From: Actinocatenispora sera
GTDB lineage: Bacteria; Actinomycetota; Actinomycetes; Mycobacteriales; Micromonosporaceae
Direction of reading: 5' to 3'
Length of the DNA stretch: 64,000 nucleotides
Assembly: GCF_018324685.1 (NCBI RefSeq)
Contig: NZ_AP023354.1
Location: 2,108,001-2,172,000, forward strand
Of the stretch, positions 38,762-47,984 are shown one piece after another. Under the pieces are notes generated by a model. It ran no database searches. It was not told the origin of the DNA and saw only the letters and a list, made by a program, of their open reading frames with translations. The number at the start of each line of letters is the position of its first letter. Positions within the stretch are counted from its first letter, which is position 1. Both the position numbers and the translations under genes were made by a program.

Positions 38762-39388
38762 CTATCCGCGCCATCGGGCGAGGATCGCGGCCGCGTCGTA
38801 CCTGACCCGATCCGGCTGGTTGAACCGCAGGAAGTCGCGGACCGCCCGATTGTCCGTCTGCTCGCCGAAGTCCTGCCCGGACACCAGATCGGGTGGTACC
38901 AGGTAGTGGTACCCGCGCTCGGCCGCACCGAGCACCGCGTACAGCACGCAGCAGACCAGCTCGACGCCGCAGATCACCAACCCGTCGATGTCGTACCGAT
39001 CCAGAAGGTCGGTGAACTCGCAGCTCTGCCAGCAGTCGAACCGGTCCTTGACGACCACCGTCGCGCCCGGCACGGGGTCGAGGAACAGCTCCGCTCCCCA
39101 GGAGCCGGCCGCGCACAGCCCGTCCGCGCGCTCCCACCGTCGTTGGCGCGGCGTGAGCCGATCGAGGTCGAGTACCTGCCGCGTGTACACCACCCGGGCG
39201 CCCAGCTCACCGGCCCGGCGGGCGAAGGTGTCCGCCCGCCGGGCCGCCTGCGCGTTGCGGGTGTTGCCGGGTGGTCGACCCGTACTGGCGTCGGGATGGC
39301 AGAAGTCGTTCTGGAAGTCCACCAGTACCACCGCCACCCGCTGCGGCTCCAGCTCGAAGAACCCGTCCACCGGCCCCGACCCGTCCAT
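38762..39388 (-). CDS. Isochorismatase-family cysteine hydrolase
   Basis: 208 residues. Catalytic triad: Asp in VVLVDFQNDFCHPDAS (about 22), Lys in VVVKDRFDCW (about 114) and Cys in LVICGVELVCCV (about 147). The GVELVCCVL segment matches the nucleophile elbow of nicotinamidase/isochorismatase-like hydrolases. Substrate may be nicotinamide-like amides or carbamates; not deducible. The next 470 bp on the other side hold the promoter of the GGDEF-EAL gene. Confidence 0.88.
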   Translation of the reverse strand: MDGSGPVDGFFELEPQRVAVVLVDFQNDFCHPDASTGRPPGNTRNAQAARRADTFARRAGELGARVVYTRQVLDLDRLTPRQRRWERADGLCAAGSWGAELFLDPVPGATVVVKDRFDCWQSCEFTDLLDRYDIDGLVICGVELVCCVLYAVLGAAERGYHYLVPPDLVSGQDFGEQTDNRAVRDFLRFNQPDRVRYDAAAILARWRG

Positions 39389-39740
39389 CCACGTAGTGTC
39401 GCGACGGGGTGGCCCGGCCGCGACCGGAAACGGCGCGAGACCGGCCTCGCCGCGGCACGGGTTCGGAGACGGACCGTGGTGACGTACTTGCGGAACGAAT
39501 ATTCGCCCGGCTGAAACGTCTGTGCCTGGTTTTCGGAAGGAAAGTTTAGAGGGCCCCTCGACCGGTCGCCGTGCCCGACATCCTTCCCGACAAAACGGTT
39601 GTTAAGGCGACGATCTGTGCGTGGACTCGGGTCGAAGCGCGCCCATACCCCTTCTACTCGCACCCCGGTAGCGGCTAACATCAGCTGGAGGCTGCGCCAG
39701 CAGTCGCACTCCCCCGCCTCGTTTGACAGGAGACACCGCG
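39389..39740. other. Intergenic region upstream of the GGDEF-EAL gene
   Basis: No gene of credible length. It should contain divergent promoters for the hydrolase and for the small frame and GGDEF-EAL gene. No clear operator stands out. Confidence 0.4.
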
Positions 39741-39803
39741 ATGCGTATGCATGTTGCCTCAGCGCACCGTACCGATTACGGCTGGAACATCCTCGGTCGC
39801 TGA
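39741..39803 (+). CDS. Candidate leader peptide upstream of the GGDEF-EAL gene
   Basis: A 20-codon frame MRMHVASAHRTDYGWNILGR with a good AGGAGA ribosome-binding site 7-12 nt before the ATG. It ends 59 bp before the start of the membrane GGDEF-EAL protein on the same strand. It may be a translated leader that tunes the downstream gene. Because short frames arise by chance, confidence is low. Confidence 0.4.
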   Translation: MRMHVASAHRTDYGWNILGR

Positions 39804-39862
39804 ATTCGTCACGGATTGCTTAACTCGGCTGGTGCTGGAGTGCGAGCCGGGAAGGTGAGCGG

Positions 39863-42385
39863 ATGGGCTCACTGACGAGCATCTCGGGCCGCCGGGCGCT
39901 CTACTCGTGGGCGTTCACGGTCGGCCTCCTCGTCGCAGCATTTGGGCTCACCGTGGTCAACCCGAGGGTCCACGGTTTCACCGTGGGCCCTGTTGGGTTG
40001 TTCGTGGTGCTCGCCGGTGGCCTGCTGCTGAGTCAGGCCGCCAAGCTGCACATCGAGATCGGTCGGCAGAACATCACGGTGTCGCCGATCGAGATCCCGT
40101 TCCTGATCGCACTGTTCGTGCTGCCGCCCGTGGGCGTGCTGGTCGCGCGCCTGATCGCCGGGGTCATCGTGTACCTCTGGCTCAGCAAGGACAGCACCAA
40201 GTACGTCTTCAACGTCGCGCTCTTCGCCGCCAGTACCGCGGTGGCGAACCTGATCGTCGCCGCGTTCGGGCCGCTGCAGATCTCGCAGCCACGAAGTTGG
40301 CTCGTTGGCCTCGCTGCCGTCTTGGCGCTCGAGATCTTCGCGTACCTGTGCGTCGCCGCCGTCGTGGGCATCATGCAGGGCTCGGTGTCGCCGGGCGACC
40401 TGCTGCGTAACGCCTCGTCACTTCTGTTCGGTGAGGCCGCGGCCGTGATCGGCCTGATCATGTTGCTCGCCATCCAGGTGACGCTGTGGGCCCTGGTTCC
40501 CCTCGCCGCGTTGGCGCTGATCGTCGCGTACGGGTTCCGGATGTACGCGCGGTTCATCAGCGAACACCAGAAGCTCGACGAGATGTACGAGTTGACCCGG
40601 GCGGTGCGGCAGGCGGCATCCGAGGGCGAACTGGCGGACATCCTGCTCAGCCGGGTTCGCGGAATGCTACGGGCCGAGTACGCGACGCTCTGGCTGCCCG
40701 CCTCCGGCCGGTACCCGGAGGTGCTGCTGACCGCGAAGGAGGGCGTCCGCGGCCTGCTCGACCGGGCTCCGGCGCCGGCCGACCTGCGGCGCGAGGCGTT
40801 CGCCGAGGGCGGCACGGTCGTGGTCGGGCCGAAGCTCGGCGACGACGCGCGGCGCGCGCAGCTGCTGGACAGCCGGACCAAGGACGTCATCATCGTGCCG
40901 CTGCGATCCGGCAGCGCGACCGTCGGCACGGTCGAGTGCGTGAACCGGCTGGGCGATGTGCACCAGTTCGGCCCGGCGGACGTGAACCAGATGGAGGCGA
41001 TCGCCTCGCAGACCGCCGCCGCGGTGGAGAACGCCCGGCTGGTGGAGCGGCTGCGGTTCGACGCGTACCACGACGCGCTGACCGGGCTGCCCAACCGGCA
41101 CCGCATGATCACCGCGATCGAGGAAGCGGTGAAGGTACGCGCGCCGGGCGAGGTGGTCAGCGTCCTGGTCTTCGACGTGGACGGGCTGCGCGACGTGAAC
41201 GACTCGCTCGGCCACGGCGCCGGCGACCAGCTGCTCGCCGAGGTCGGCAAGCGGCTGCAGTCGGCGGCGCCGGCCGGTTCGCTGGTGTCCCGGGTGGGCG
41301 GCGACGAGTTCGCGCTGCTGGTCCGGATGCTGGGGATCGACGACGCCGTCGCGCTGGCCCGTGAGCTGCGCACCGCGCTGCAGGAACCGATGCCGTTCGG
41401 CAACGCCCGGCTCGACGTGGACACCGCGGTCGGCCTGGCCATCCATCCCGATCACGGCAGCGAGCCGGAGGTGCTGCTGCAGCGCGCCGACCTCGCCAAC
41501 CTGGCCGCCAAGGGCACCCAGGCCGCGGTCCAGGTGTTCAACCTCGGGCTGGAGTCGAGCAGCGTCCGCCGGCTCGGCCTGGCCGGCGACCTGCGTCGCG
41601 CGATCGACGCGGCCGAGCTGGAGGTGCACTTCCAGCCCAAGATCGCGATCGGGCGGCGCGAGCTGATCGGCGTGGAGTGCCTGGCCCGGTGGAAGCACGC
41701 GACGCACGGCTGGGTCTCGCCGAGCGACTTCGTCGCCGTCGCCGAGCACACCGGCCAGCTGGGCCGGCTGACCGACCTGGTGCTGCGCGAAGGGATGCGT
41801 CGCTGCCGGGAATGGGTCGACACGGGGCACCCGCTCACCGTCGCGGTCAACCTCTCGCCCCGCACGCTGGTCGACCCGGTGTTCCCCAGCTACCTGCAGG
41901 AACTGCTCACCGAGTACGACGTGCCGCCGGAGCTGCTGACACTGGAGATCACCGAGGACCGGAACTTCAGCGATACCGACCGGCCGCTGCCCACGCTGCG
42001 CCGGCTGCGGGACACCGGGGTCCGGCTGTCGGTCGACGACTTCGGCACCGGCTACTCGTCCCTGTCGTACCTGCGCCGGCTGCCGGTGCAGGAGGTCAAG
42101 ATCGACCGGACGTTCGTGCAGGGGATGGCCACCGACGACGGCGACTACGCGATCGTCCGGGCGGTCGTCGACCTGGCCCGCCACTTCGGCCTCGAGGTGG
42201 TCGCCGAGGGGGTGGAGAGCGAGCTCGCGCTCAGCCAGCTGGAGGAGATGGGCTGCGACATCGGCCAGGGGTTCTACTTCTCCCGTCCGCTGTCGTACGA
42301 GCGGTTGGTGGCCTGGCTCGCGGCCCGCACCGAGCTGGCCGAGTCCGCCGGTGACAGCAGCCGCCGGCTGCGCGTGGTCACCTGA
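39863..42385 (+). CDS. Membrane-bound GAF-GGDEF-EAL protein
   Basis: 840 residues. Residues 1-230 hold about seven hydrophobic helices (ALYSWAFTVGLLVAAFGLTV; EIPFLIALFVLPPVGVLVAR; and others). A GAF domain follows at about 245-395 (ILLSRVRGMLRAEYATLWL ... VNQMEAIASQTAAAVENARLVERL). GGDEF is at about 405-560 with DALTGLPNRHRM and RVGGDEFALL; no RxxD inhibitory site precedes it. EAL is at about 575-820 with LEVHFQPKIAIG, ECLARWKH in place of EAL.RW, VNLSPRTL, LEITED, DDFGTGYSSLSYLRRLPVQEVKIDRTFV and VVAEGVE. The metal-binding Glu of ECL is kept. It probably makes and/or cleaves cyclic di-GMP in response to a membrane or small-molecule signal. Confidence 0.92.
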   Translation: MGSLTSISGRRALYSWAFTVGLLVAAFGLTVVNPRVHGFTVGPVGLFVVLAGGLLLSQAAKLHIEIGRQNITVSPIEIPFLIALFVLPPVGVLVARLIAGVIVYLWLSKDSTKYVFNVALFAASTAVANLIVAAFGPLQISQPRSWLVGLAAVLALEIFAYLCVAAVVGIMQGSVSPGDLLRNASSLLFGEAAAVIGLIMLLAIQVTLWALVPLAALALIVAYGFRMYARFISEHQKLDEMYELTRAVRQAASEGELADILLSRVRGMLRAEYATLWLPASGRYPEVLLTAKEGVRGLLDRAPAPADLRREAFAEGGTVVVGPKLGDDARRAQLLDSRTKDVIIVPLRSGSATVGTVECVNRLGDVHQFGPADVNQMEAIASQTAAAVENARLVERLRFDAYHDALTGLPNRHRMITAIEEAVKVRAPGEVVSVLVFDVDGLRDVNDSLGHGAGDQLLAEVGKRLQSAAPAGSLVSRVGGDEFALLVRMLGIDDAVALARELRTALQEPMPFGNARLDVDTAVGLAIHPDHGSEPEVLLQRADLANLAAKGTQAAVQVFNLGLESSSVRRLGLAGDLRRAIDAAELEVHFQPKIAIGRRELIGVECLARWKHATHGWVSPSDFVAVAEHTGQLGRLTDLVLREGMRRCREWVDTGHPLTVAVNLSPRTLVDPVFPSYLQELLTEYDVPPELLTLEITEDRNFSDTDRPLPTLRRLRDTGVRLSVDDFGTGYSSLSYLRRLPVQEVKIDRTFVQGMATDDGDYAIVRAVVDLARHFGLEVVAEGVESELALSQLEEMGCDIGQGFYFSRPLSYERLVAWLAARTELAESAGDSSRRLRVVT

Positions 42386-42476
42386 CCCGGCCCTCCGGGC
42401 AGGCAGGGGATCCGATTTTGGGCCGCCGAACCCACCGTGTACCCTTACCCAGGCACCTCCCCGCAAGGGGATGCGC

Positions 42477-42549
42477 GCCCCTTTAGCTCAGTCGGCAGAG
42501 CGTCTCCATGGTAAGGAGAAGGTCTACGGTTCGATTCCGTAAAGGGGCT
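42477..42549 (+). tRNA. tRNA-Thr (GGT)
   Basis: Acceptor GCCCCTT/AAGGGGC, anticodon stem TCTCC/GGAGA with loop ATGGTAA (anticodon GGT), T-arm TACGG TTCGATT CCGTA. 73 nt, discriminator T. Confidence 0.95.
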
Positions 42550-42768
42550 CGACATCCGGGTTTCCTGTGCCCGCCGAGAGCGCGGGCCGGGATGTCTCGC
42601 TGATGCCAGCCTGGGGGGCGACCCCCGGATCCCCGAATGTCAGGGGCTTCGCCCCCGAACCCCCGCCGGCCATGTTGCCGGCGAGCCGGGTTCGCGGCGG
42701 GCGCCTGGTCAGGCGGGCTCAAGGTTCGGCCCGACGCAGGTGATCGGCTTGCCTGGAGTCTGGTTTGC

Positions 42769-42841
42769 GGCGGTGTAGCTCAGTTGGCAGAGCAAGCGGC
42801 TCATAATCGCTGTGTCGCCGGTTCGAGTCCGGCCACCGCTA
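42769..42841 (+). tRNA. tRNA-Met (CAT), elongator type
   Basis: Acceptor GGCGGTG/CACCGCT (first pair G-U), anticodon stem AGCGG/TCGCT with loop CTCATAA (anticodon CAT), T-arm GCCGG TTCGAGT CCGGC. It lies 110 bp before rpmG, as in other actinobacteria. Confidence 0.93.
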
Positions 42842-42950
42842 CGAGACGTCGCCGATTTGGCGATGTATCTTTGTCCGGGCGCTTCCCTGAGCGCCTGACG
42901 ACGGCCGTTCGTGGCCGTCGAGACAGCACCGACGAGAAAGGCACTCCGCC

Positions 42951-43118
42951 GTGGCCAAGGCGACCGATGTACGTCCGAAGATCACGATGGCGTGCGTGGA
43001 GTGCAAGGAGCGCAACTACATCACGCGCAAGAACCGCCGCAACGACCCGGACCGCATGGAGCTGAAGAAGTTCTGCCCGCGTTGCGGCAAGCACACCGCG
43101 CACCGCGAGACCCGCTGA
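42951..43118 (+). CDS. rpmG: 50S ribosomal protein L33
   Basis: 55 residues: [54 protein letters not shown]. CxxC pairs are kept, so this is the zinc-binding (C+) form. GTG start with GAGAAAGG upstream. It belongs to the conserved rpmG-hadAB-trnW-secE-nusG block. Confidence 0.97.
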   Translation: MAKATDVRPKITMACVECKERNYITRKNRRNDPDRMELKKFCPRCGKHTAHRETR

Positions 43119-43276
43119 CCCGACGCCGCGCAGCCCAGCGGCTGCCGGCCGGCAGGTTCGCGCAACAGCACGTCACGACCGGCGCCCTCGGGCCGCCGGT
43201 CGTTTCGTGTCCGCCGCCACTTCGCTCGCGTGTTCCGGCCGGGTCGCCGGGACACCACATCCGACGGGGAGCAACG

Positions 43277-43732
43277 ATGCCGCTGGACAGCTCGTTCGTG
43301 GGCCGCAGCTACCCGCCCACCCCGGCGTACGAGGTGGGGCGGGAGAAGATCCGCGAGTTCGCCGCGGCGCTGGGCGACGACAACCCGGCCTACCGGTACC
43401 GGGATGCCGCCCGGGCACTCGGCCACCCGGACGTGATCGCGCCGCCGACGTTCGCCATCGCGTTCACCTGGCCGGCGAGCCAGCAGCTGATCCACGACCC
43501 GGAACTGGGGCTCGACTTCGGCCGGGCCGTGCACGGAGACCAGAAGTTCACCTACCACCGGCCGATCCACGCCGGTGATCGCTTGCGCAGCACGGTGATC
43601 GTCGAGAACATCCGTGCGGTGGCCGGCAATGACATGATCACCACGCGGATCGAAGTGACCGACGAGGCCGGCGAGCCGGTCGTGACTACCTGGTCCATGC
43701 TCGTGGTCCGGGCTGCGGAGGTGTCGGGATGA
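43277..43732 (+). CDS. MaoC-like (R)-hydratase subunit, HadA/HadC-like
   Basis: 151 residues of the FAS1-like/MaoC N-terminal hot-dog type: SYPPTPAYEVGREKIREFAAALGDDNPAY, HPDVIAPPTFAIAFTWPA and HGDQKFTYHRPIHAGDRL. This half lacks the catalytic D-H pair and partners with the next gene. In mycobacteria HadAB dehydrate (3R)-hydroxyacyl-ACP in mycolate synthesis; here a general fatty-acid role is likelier. The start ATG has GGGGAGC upstream. It overlaps the next gene by 4 bp. Confidence 0.88.
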   Translation: MPLDSSFVGRSYPPTPAYEVGREKIREFAAALGDDNPAYRYRDAARALGHPDVIAPPTFAIAFTWPASQQLIHDPELGLDFGRAVHGDQKFTYHRPIHAGDRLRSTVIVENIRAVAGNDMITTRIEVTDEAGEPVVTTWSMLVVRAAEVSG

Positions 43733-44148
43733 TCGCGTTCGACGAGGCCCCGGTCGGTACCGAGTTGCCGGTCCGAACGTTTCGGGTGACCCGTACCGAT
43801 CTGGTGCGGTACGCCGGCGCGTCCGGCGACTTCAACCTGATCCACTGGAACGAGCGCACCGCCACCGCGGTCGGGCTGCCGGACGTCATCGCACACGGCA
43901 TGTACACGATGGGGTTGGCCGGCCGGGCGGTCACCGACTGGCTGGGGGACCCCGGCGCGCTGGTCGACTTCGGGGTGCGGTTCAGCCGCCCGGTCGTGGT
44001 GCCGGACACCGACGACGGTACCGAGGTCCAGGTGGGCGGGGTGGTCAAGCGGGCCCTCGACGACCGCCAGGTGGTGATCGAGCTGACCGTCACCAGCGAC
44101 GGCGTCAAGGTTCTCGGGCAGGCCCGGGCCACGGTCCGGCTGAGCTGA
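43729..44148 (+). CDS. hadB: MaoC-like (R)-hydratase catalytic subunit, HadB-like
   Basis: 139 residues. Hydratase-2 motif YAGASGDFNLIHWNERTATAVGLPDVIAHGMYTM contains the catalytic Asp and His (D..x..H). FSRPVVVPDT and VQVGGVVKRALDDRQVVIELTV complete the hot-dog fold. It forms an obligate heterodimer with the upstream subunit, with which it shares an ATGA overlap. The position between rpmG and tRNA-Trp/secE is the same as hadB in mycobacteria (established synteny). Confidence 0.9.
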   Translation: MIAFDEAPVGTELPVRTFRVTRTDLVRYAGASGDFNLIHWNERTATAVGLPDVIAHGMYTMGLAGRAVTDWLGDPGALVDFGVRFSRPVVVPDTDDGTEVQVGGVVKRALDDRQVVIELTVTSDGVKVLGQARATVRLS

Positions 44149-44316
44149 CGAACGGGGCCGGCGAGCCGGCCGTGCGGCGCGGGTGGGGTGCCGGTTGGGA
44201 GATTGGGGTGGCAACCCGTACACTGGTCCGCCGGGGGTGCCGGTGCCTGCGGTGCGTGTCACCGAGCGTGCCAACACCCCCGCTGCGTGACGTGCCGCGA
44301 CAGCGTCGGGTCACGA

Positions 44317-44389
44317 AGGGGCGTGGCGCAATTGGCAGCGCAGCGGTCTCCAAAACCGCAGGTTGCAGGTTCGAATCCTGTCGCCCCTG
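44317..44389 (+). tRNA. tRNA-Trp (CCA)
   Basis: Acceptor AGGGGCG/CGCCCCT, anticodon stem GCGGT/ACCGC with loop CTCCAAA (anticodon CCA), T-arm GCAGG TTCGAAT CCTGT. Located upstream of secE as usual in actinobacteria. Confidence 0.96.
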
Positions 44390-44578
44390 CGCCGAGTACG
44401 TCCCGGCCGGATCCGGTCGGGTGGGCAGGCGTGGCAGCGCGTTGGTCCGCCGTCGCGCTGTCCCGACAATCCGGCGCGGATCCCGTCACGGGGTTGGCTC
44501 GGGAGCACGAATAGGCCAGGATCGAATGGCCCAGGACGTGGCTGGGATCGTGTTGGCATAGGACCTGAGAGGGCTGAA

Positions 44579-45118
44579 GTGGCCGAGAGGAAGCGACGCG
44601 GGGGCGACGCCGACGGCGGATCCGCCGACGACGAGGTCCGCGACAGCCTCGATGAGGCCGCCGCCGAAGAGACCCTCGAAGACGACATCGCGGACGAGTC
44701 GGACTCCAACGACGAGGGTTCCGCGAGCGACGAGGGCACGGCGAGCTCCGGGGCCAAGCGGTCCACCCGAGCCAAGAGCGCCGCCGGCAAGCGGGACGGC
44801 AAGAGCTCCGGCACCACCGCGGTGCGCAGCAAGAGCTCGAAGGCCGGCTCCGGCAAGTCCGGTGACAAGAAGAACGACAAGTCGAAGAAGGACAAGACCG
44901 ACGGACGGCCGCGTGGTCTGGGGCGGCTTACCCGGTTCGTTCGTGAGGTCGTCGCCGAGCTACGTAAGGTGATCTGGCCGACCCGCAAGGAGCTGGTCAC
45001 CTACGCGGTCGTGGTGATCATCTTCGTTGCGGTGATCCTGGCGATCGTGGGGCTGCTCGACCTTGGGTTCTCCAAGGCGGCGCTGTGGGTCTTCGGCGGC
45101 GGTAAGAATAACCAGTAG
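44579..45118 (+). CDS. secE: Preprotein translocase subunit SecE
   Basis: 179 residues. The C-terminal 60 residues carry the SecE domain: RFVREVVAELRKVIWPTRKE, LVTYAVVVIIFVAVILAIVGLLDLGFSKAA (single membrane helix). The first 115 residues are an acidic, Lys/Ser-rich extension of low complexity, longer than in E. coli but common in actinobacteria. GTG start with GAGAGGG upstream. It is cotranscribed with nusG. Confidence 0.95.
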   Translation: MAERKRRGGDADGGSADDEVRDSLDEAAAEETLEDDIADESDSNDEGSASDEGTASSGAKRSTRAKSAAGKRDGKSSGTTAVRSKSSKAGSGKSGDKKNDKSKKDKTDGRPRGLGRLTRFVREVVAELRKVIWPTRKELVTYAVVVIIFVAVILAIVGLLDLGFSKAALWVFGGGKNNQ

Positions 45119-45209
45119 ACGAAGCCCGCGGGGCCTGAGCGCCGCGTTCGCATCTCGGGTTGGCCGGCAACGCGGGCCGGCCCGTGATCCACATTGGAAG
45201 TGAGCAAGC

Positions 45210-46127
45210 GTGTCTGAGTTCGACGAGACCGGCCGGCCGACCGACGAGCAGGAGTCCTCGCCGGCGGCTGAGGCTGCCGCCACGACCGGTGGCGCGGCCG
45301 GGGACGGCGCCGCCGAGCAGGCCGGTACCGGTGCCGTGGCCACCGCCGTCGAGCCGGCGGCCGAGCCGACCGCCTCCGACCCGGCCGATGCCGAGCAGTC
45401 GGCCGACGCCGAGCAGGCGACCGACACCGTGTCGACCGACACCGAGGCGCCGGCCGACACCGACCTGGCCGAGTCCGAGCAGGCCGCCGACGAGCCCGCC
45501 ACCGAGGAAGAGGCCGCCGAGGTCGACCCGGTGACCGAGCTGCGGCAGGCGCTGCGGCACGCGCCCGGCTACTGGTACGTCGTGCACTCCTACGCCGGGT
45601 ACGAGAACAAGGTCAAGACCAACCTGGAGAGTCGGATCCAGAGCCTGGACATGGAGGACTACATCTTCCAGGTCGAGGTGCCGACCCGGGAAGAGGTCGA
45701 GGTCAAGAACGGCAAGCGGCAGAACGTCCAGAGCAAGGTCTTCCCCGGCTACATCCTGGTCCGGATGGACCTGATCCCGGAGTCGTACTCCTGCGTGCGG
45801 AACACGCCGGGTGTGACCGGGTTCGTCGGCGCCACCGACCGGGCCGACAACCCGTCGCCGCTCACCCTCGACGAGGTCATCAAGTGGCTCGCGCCGGGGG
45901 TCAAGGAGGAGAAGGCCGAGGCCGCTGCCGGCGCCGGTGCCAAGCCCGAGATCAAGGTCGACTTCGAGGTCGGCGACTCGGTCACGGTCATCGACGGCGC
46001 GTTCGCCTCGCTGCCGGCCAGCATCTCGGAGATCAACGCCGACCAGCAGAAGCTCAAGGTGCTGGTGTCGATCTTCGGCCGGGAGACCCCGGTGGAGCTC
46101 AACTTCAACCAGGTCTCCAAGATCTAG
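45210..46127 (+). CDS. nusG: Transcription termination/antitermination factor NusG
   Basis: 305 residues. A 110-residue acidic N-terminal extension rich in Ala, Asp and Glu precedes the NGN domain ([51 protein letters not shown]). The KOW domain is at the end ([42 protein letters not shown]). It binds RNA polymerase and couples transcription to Rho or the ribosome. The extension is typical of high-GC Gram-positives. GTG start with GGAAGTGAG upstream. Confidence 0.97.
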   Translation: MSEFDETGRPTDEQESSPAAEAAATTGGAAGDGAAEQAGTGAVATAVEPAAEPTASDPADAEQSADAEQATDTVSTDTEAPADTDLAESEQAADEPATEEEAAEVDPVTELRQALRHAPGYWYVVHSYAGYENKVKTNLESRIQSLDMEDYIFQVEVPTREEVEVKNGKRQNVQSKVFPGYILVRMDLIPESYSCVRNTPGVTGFVGATDRADNPSPLTLDEVIKWLAPGVKEEKAEAAAGAGAKPEIKVDFEVGDSVTVIDGAFASLPASISEINADQQKLKVLVSIFGRETPVELNFNQVSKI

Positions 46128-46281
46128 CGACAACCGAAGACGTCCGGCGCCCGGGGGCAGGCCCGGGTGCCGGTGTGTGGAAAACAAACCAGCGCCGCCG
46201 AGGACACGTCCGTGGCCGAGGCGGCCCAGTCCCGGGCCGGCCGGCAGCCGGTGCGGGGCGTGTAGGAGAAAGCCCAGGGTC

Positions 46282-46713
46282 ATGCCTCCCAAGAAGAAGC
46301 TCGTCACCACGTTCAAGCTCGAACTGCCCGGTGGCCAGGCGACGCCGGCTCCGCCGGTGGGTCCGGCGCTCGGTCAGCATGGCGTGAACATCATGGAGTT
46401 CTGCAAGGCGTACAACGCGCAGACCGAGTCGCAGCGGGGCGAGATCGTCCCCGCCGAGATCAGCGTGTACGAGGACCGCTCGTTCACGTTCGTTCTGAAG
46501 ACCCCGCCGGCGGCCAAGCTGCTGCTGAAGGCGGCCGGGGTGGCCAAGGGCTCCGGTGAGCCGCACAAGGACAAGGTCGGTACGGTCAGCCAGGCCCAGG
46601 TCCGCGAGATCGCGGAGCGCAAGATGGCCGACCTGAACGCGAACGACCTCGACCAGGCGTCGAAGATCATCGCCGGTACCGCCCGTTCGATGGGCATCAC
46701 GGTCCAGGACTGA
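46282..46713 (+). CDS. rplK: 50S ribosomal protein L11
   Basis: 143 residues, full family length: [40 protein letters not shown] and C-terminal [38 protein letters not shown]. It binds the GTPase centre of 23S rRNA, target of thiostrepton. GGAGAAAG upstream of the ATG. Stands 80 bp before rplA. Confidence 0.98.
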   Translation: MPPKKKLVTTFKLELPGGQATPAPPVGPALGQHGVNIMEFCKAYNAQTESQRGEIVPAEISVYEDRSFTFVLKTPPAAKLLLKAAGVAKGSGEPHKDKVGTVSQAQVREIAERKMADLNANDLDQASKIIAGTARSMGITVQD

Positions 46714-46793
46714 GAGCCCACCACCCAGTACGACCGTGGGAGGGGCAGGCGCTGCCCCGCACCACGCACCACACCACTCGTGGAGGAACACCA

Positions 46794-47513
46794 ATGGCGC
46801 AGCACGGCAAGCAGTACCGCAAGGCATCCGAGACGGTCGACGGCGACAACCTGTACAGCCCGCTCGACGCGATGCAGCTTGCGAAGGACACCTCGAAGAC
46901 CAAGTTCGACGCCACCGTCGAGGTCGCGATGCGACTCGGCGTCGACCCGCGTAAGGCCGACCAGATGGTGCGCGGCACCGTCAACCTGCCGCACGGTACC
47001 GGTAAGACCGCCCGTGTGATCGTCTTCGCCACCGGCGACAAGGCCACCGAGGCCATCGCCGCCGGCGCCGACGAGGTCGGTTCGGACGAGCTGATCGCCC
47101 GCATCCAGGGCGGCTGGCTCGACTTCGACGCGGCGATCGCGACGCCCGACCAGATGGCCAAGGTCGGCCGGATCGCGCGGATCCTGGGCCCGCGCGGTCT
47201 GATGCCGAACCCGAAGACCGGCACCGTCACCATGGACGTGACGAAGGCGGTCGCGGACATCAAGGGCGGCAAGATCGCCTTCCGGGTCGACAAGCACTCG
47301 AACCTGCACCTGATCATCGGCAAGGCCAGCTTCGACCAGCGTCAGCTGGTGGAGAACTACGCGGCCGCGCTGGACGAGGTGCTGCGGGCGAAGCCCGCAT
47401 CGGCCAAGGGCAAGTACCTGAAGAAGATCACCGTCTCCACCACGATGGGGCCGGGCATTCCGGTGGACACCAACCGGACCCGCAACCTCACCGAGGACGA
47501 GGTCGACGCCTGA
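46794..47513 (+). CDS. rplA: 50S ribosomal protein L1
   Basis: 239 residues: [56 protein letters not shown] and [15 protein letters not shown] are invariant L1 segments. Forms the L1 stalk of the large subunit and may repress its own operon by binding mRNA. GTGGAGG lies before the ATG. Confidence 0.98.
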   Translation: MAQHGKQYRKASETVDGDNLYSPLDAMQLAKDTSKTKFDATVEVAMRLGVDPRKADQMVRGTVNLPHGTGKTARVIVFATGDKATEAIAAGADEVGSDELIARIQGGWLDFDAAIATPDQMAKVGRIARILGPRGLMPNPKTGTVTMDVTKAVADIKGGKIAFRVDKHSNLHLIIGKASFDQRQLVENYAAALDEVLRAKPASAKGKYLKKITVSTTMGPGIPVDTNRTRNLTEDEVDA

Positions 47514-47692
47514 TCCTCAACGGTACTCGTGGGCGGGGCGTGCCGAGCTTTCGGCGCGCCCCGCTGCCGTGTCCGGCGCTGCACACCCGGCGCGCCCCGC
47601 TGCTGTTGTCCAGCGCGGCCCGGCCGGCCGGGTGTGGCGTCGCCTACTCCGGTTGGCCGGGGTGCGGCGGCGTCGAGTAAGCTGAACAGGCT

Positions 47693-47931
47693 TTACCGAA
47701 GACCGCTGGTCACCGCGCCGAGTGCGCGGTCGAAGGCTCCGCTCGCCGCGGACGGCCCGCGCAGGGAAGACGGACGCGATCCAACACCACAGGTCATCCA
47801 GGCTCCCGGATGACGTCGGTGCCGGTGATCCGATCTGGTGGGCGGCACGCGCCACGTGGCGTCGGCCGGAGCCGGAGACACGGACACCGAGCTGGTTCCT
47901 CGCCCCGTGCGCCCTGCGCCGGGGCGTTTTT
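47693..47931 (+). ncRNA. Ribosomal protein L10 leader
   Basis: The 470-bp gap before rplJ holds ACCGAAGACCGCTGGTCACC, GAAGGCTCCGCTCGCCGCGG and ACGGCCCGCGCAGGGAAGAC, the conserved order of the actinobacterial L10 leader. The L10-(L7/L12)4 complex binds it to repress rplJL. The 3' limit is placed at the attenuator hairpin. Confidence 0.75.
47901..47931 (+). terminator. Attenuator hairpin before rplJ
   Basis: CGCCCC (47901-47906) pairs with GGGGCG (47921-47926) and is followed by TTTTT, a true rho-independent terminator 54 bp upstream of rplJ. It suggests that the leader controls transcription read-through. Confidence 0.8.
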
Positions 47932-47984
47932 CGTGCCTGCGGGTCTTCGACGAGACCGGCCCGAGCATGCACGAGAGGAGGGAC

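Noticed and set aside
42560-42760. GC-rich hairpin stretch between tRNA-Thr and tRNA-Met as an element
   Set aside because: GGGGCTTCGCCCC-type hairpins are common intergenic sequence in high-GC actinomycetes; nothing else supports a specific function.
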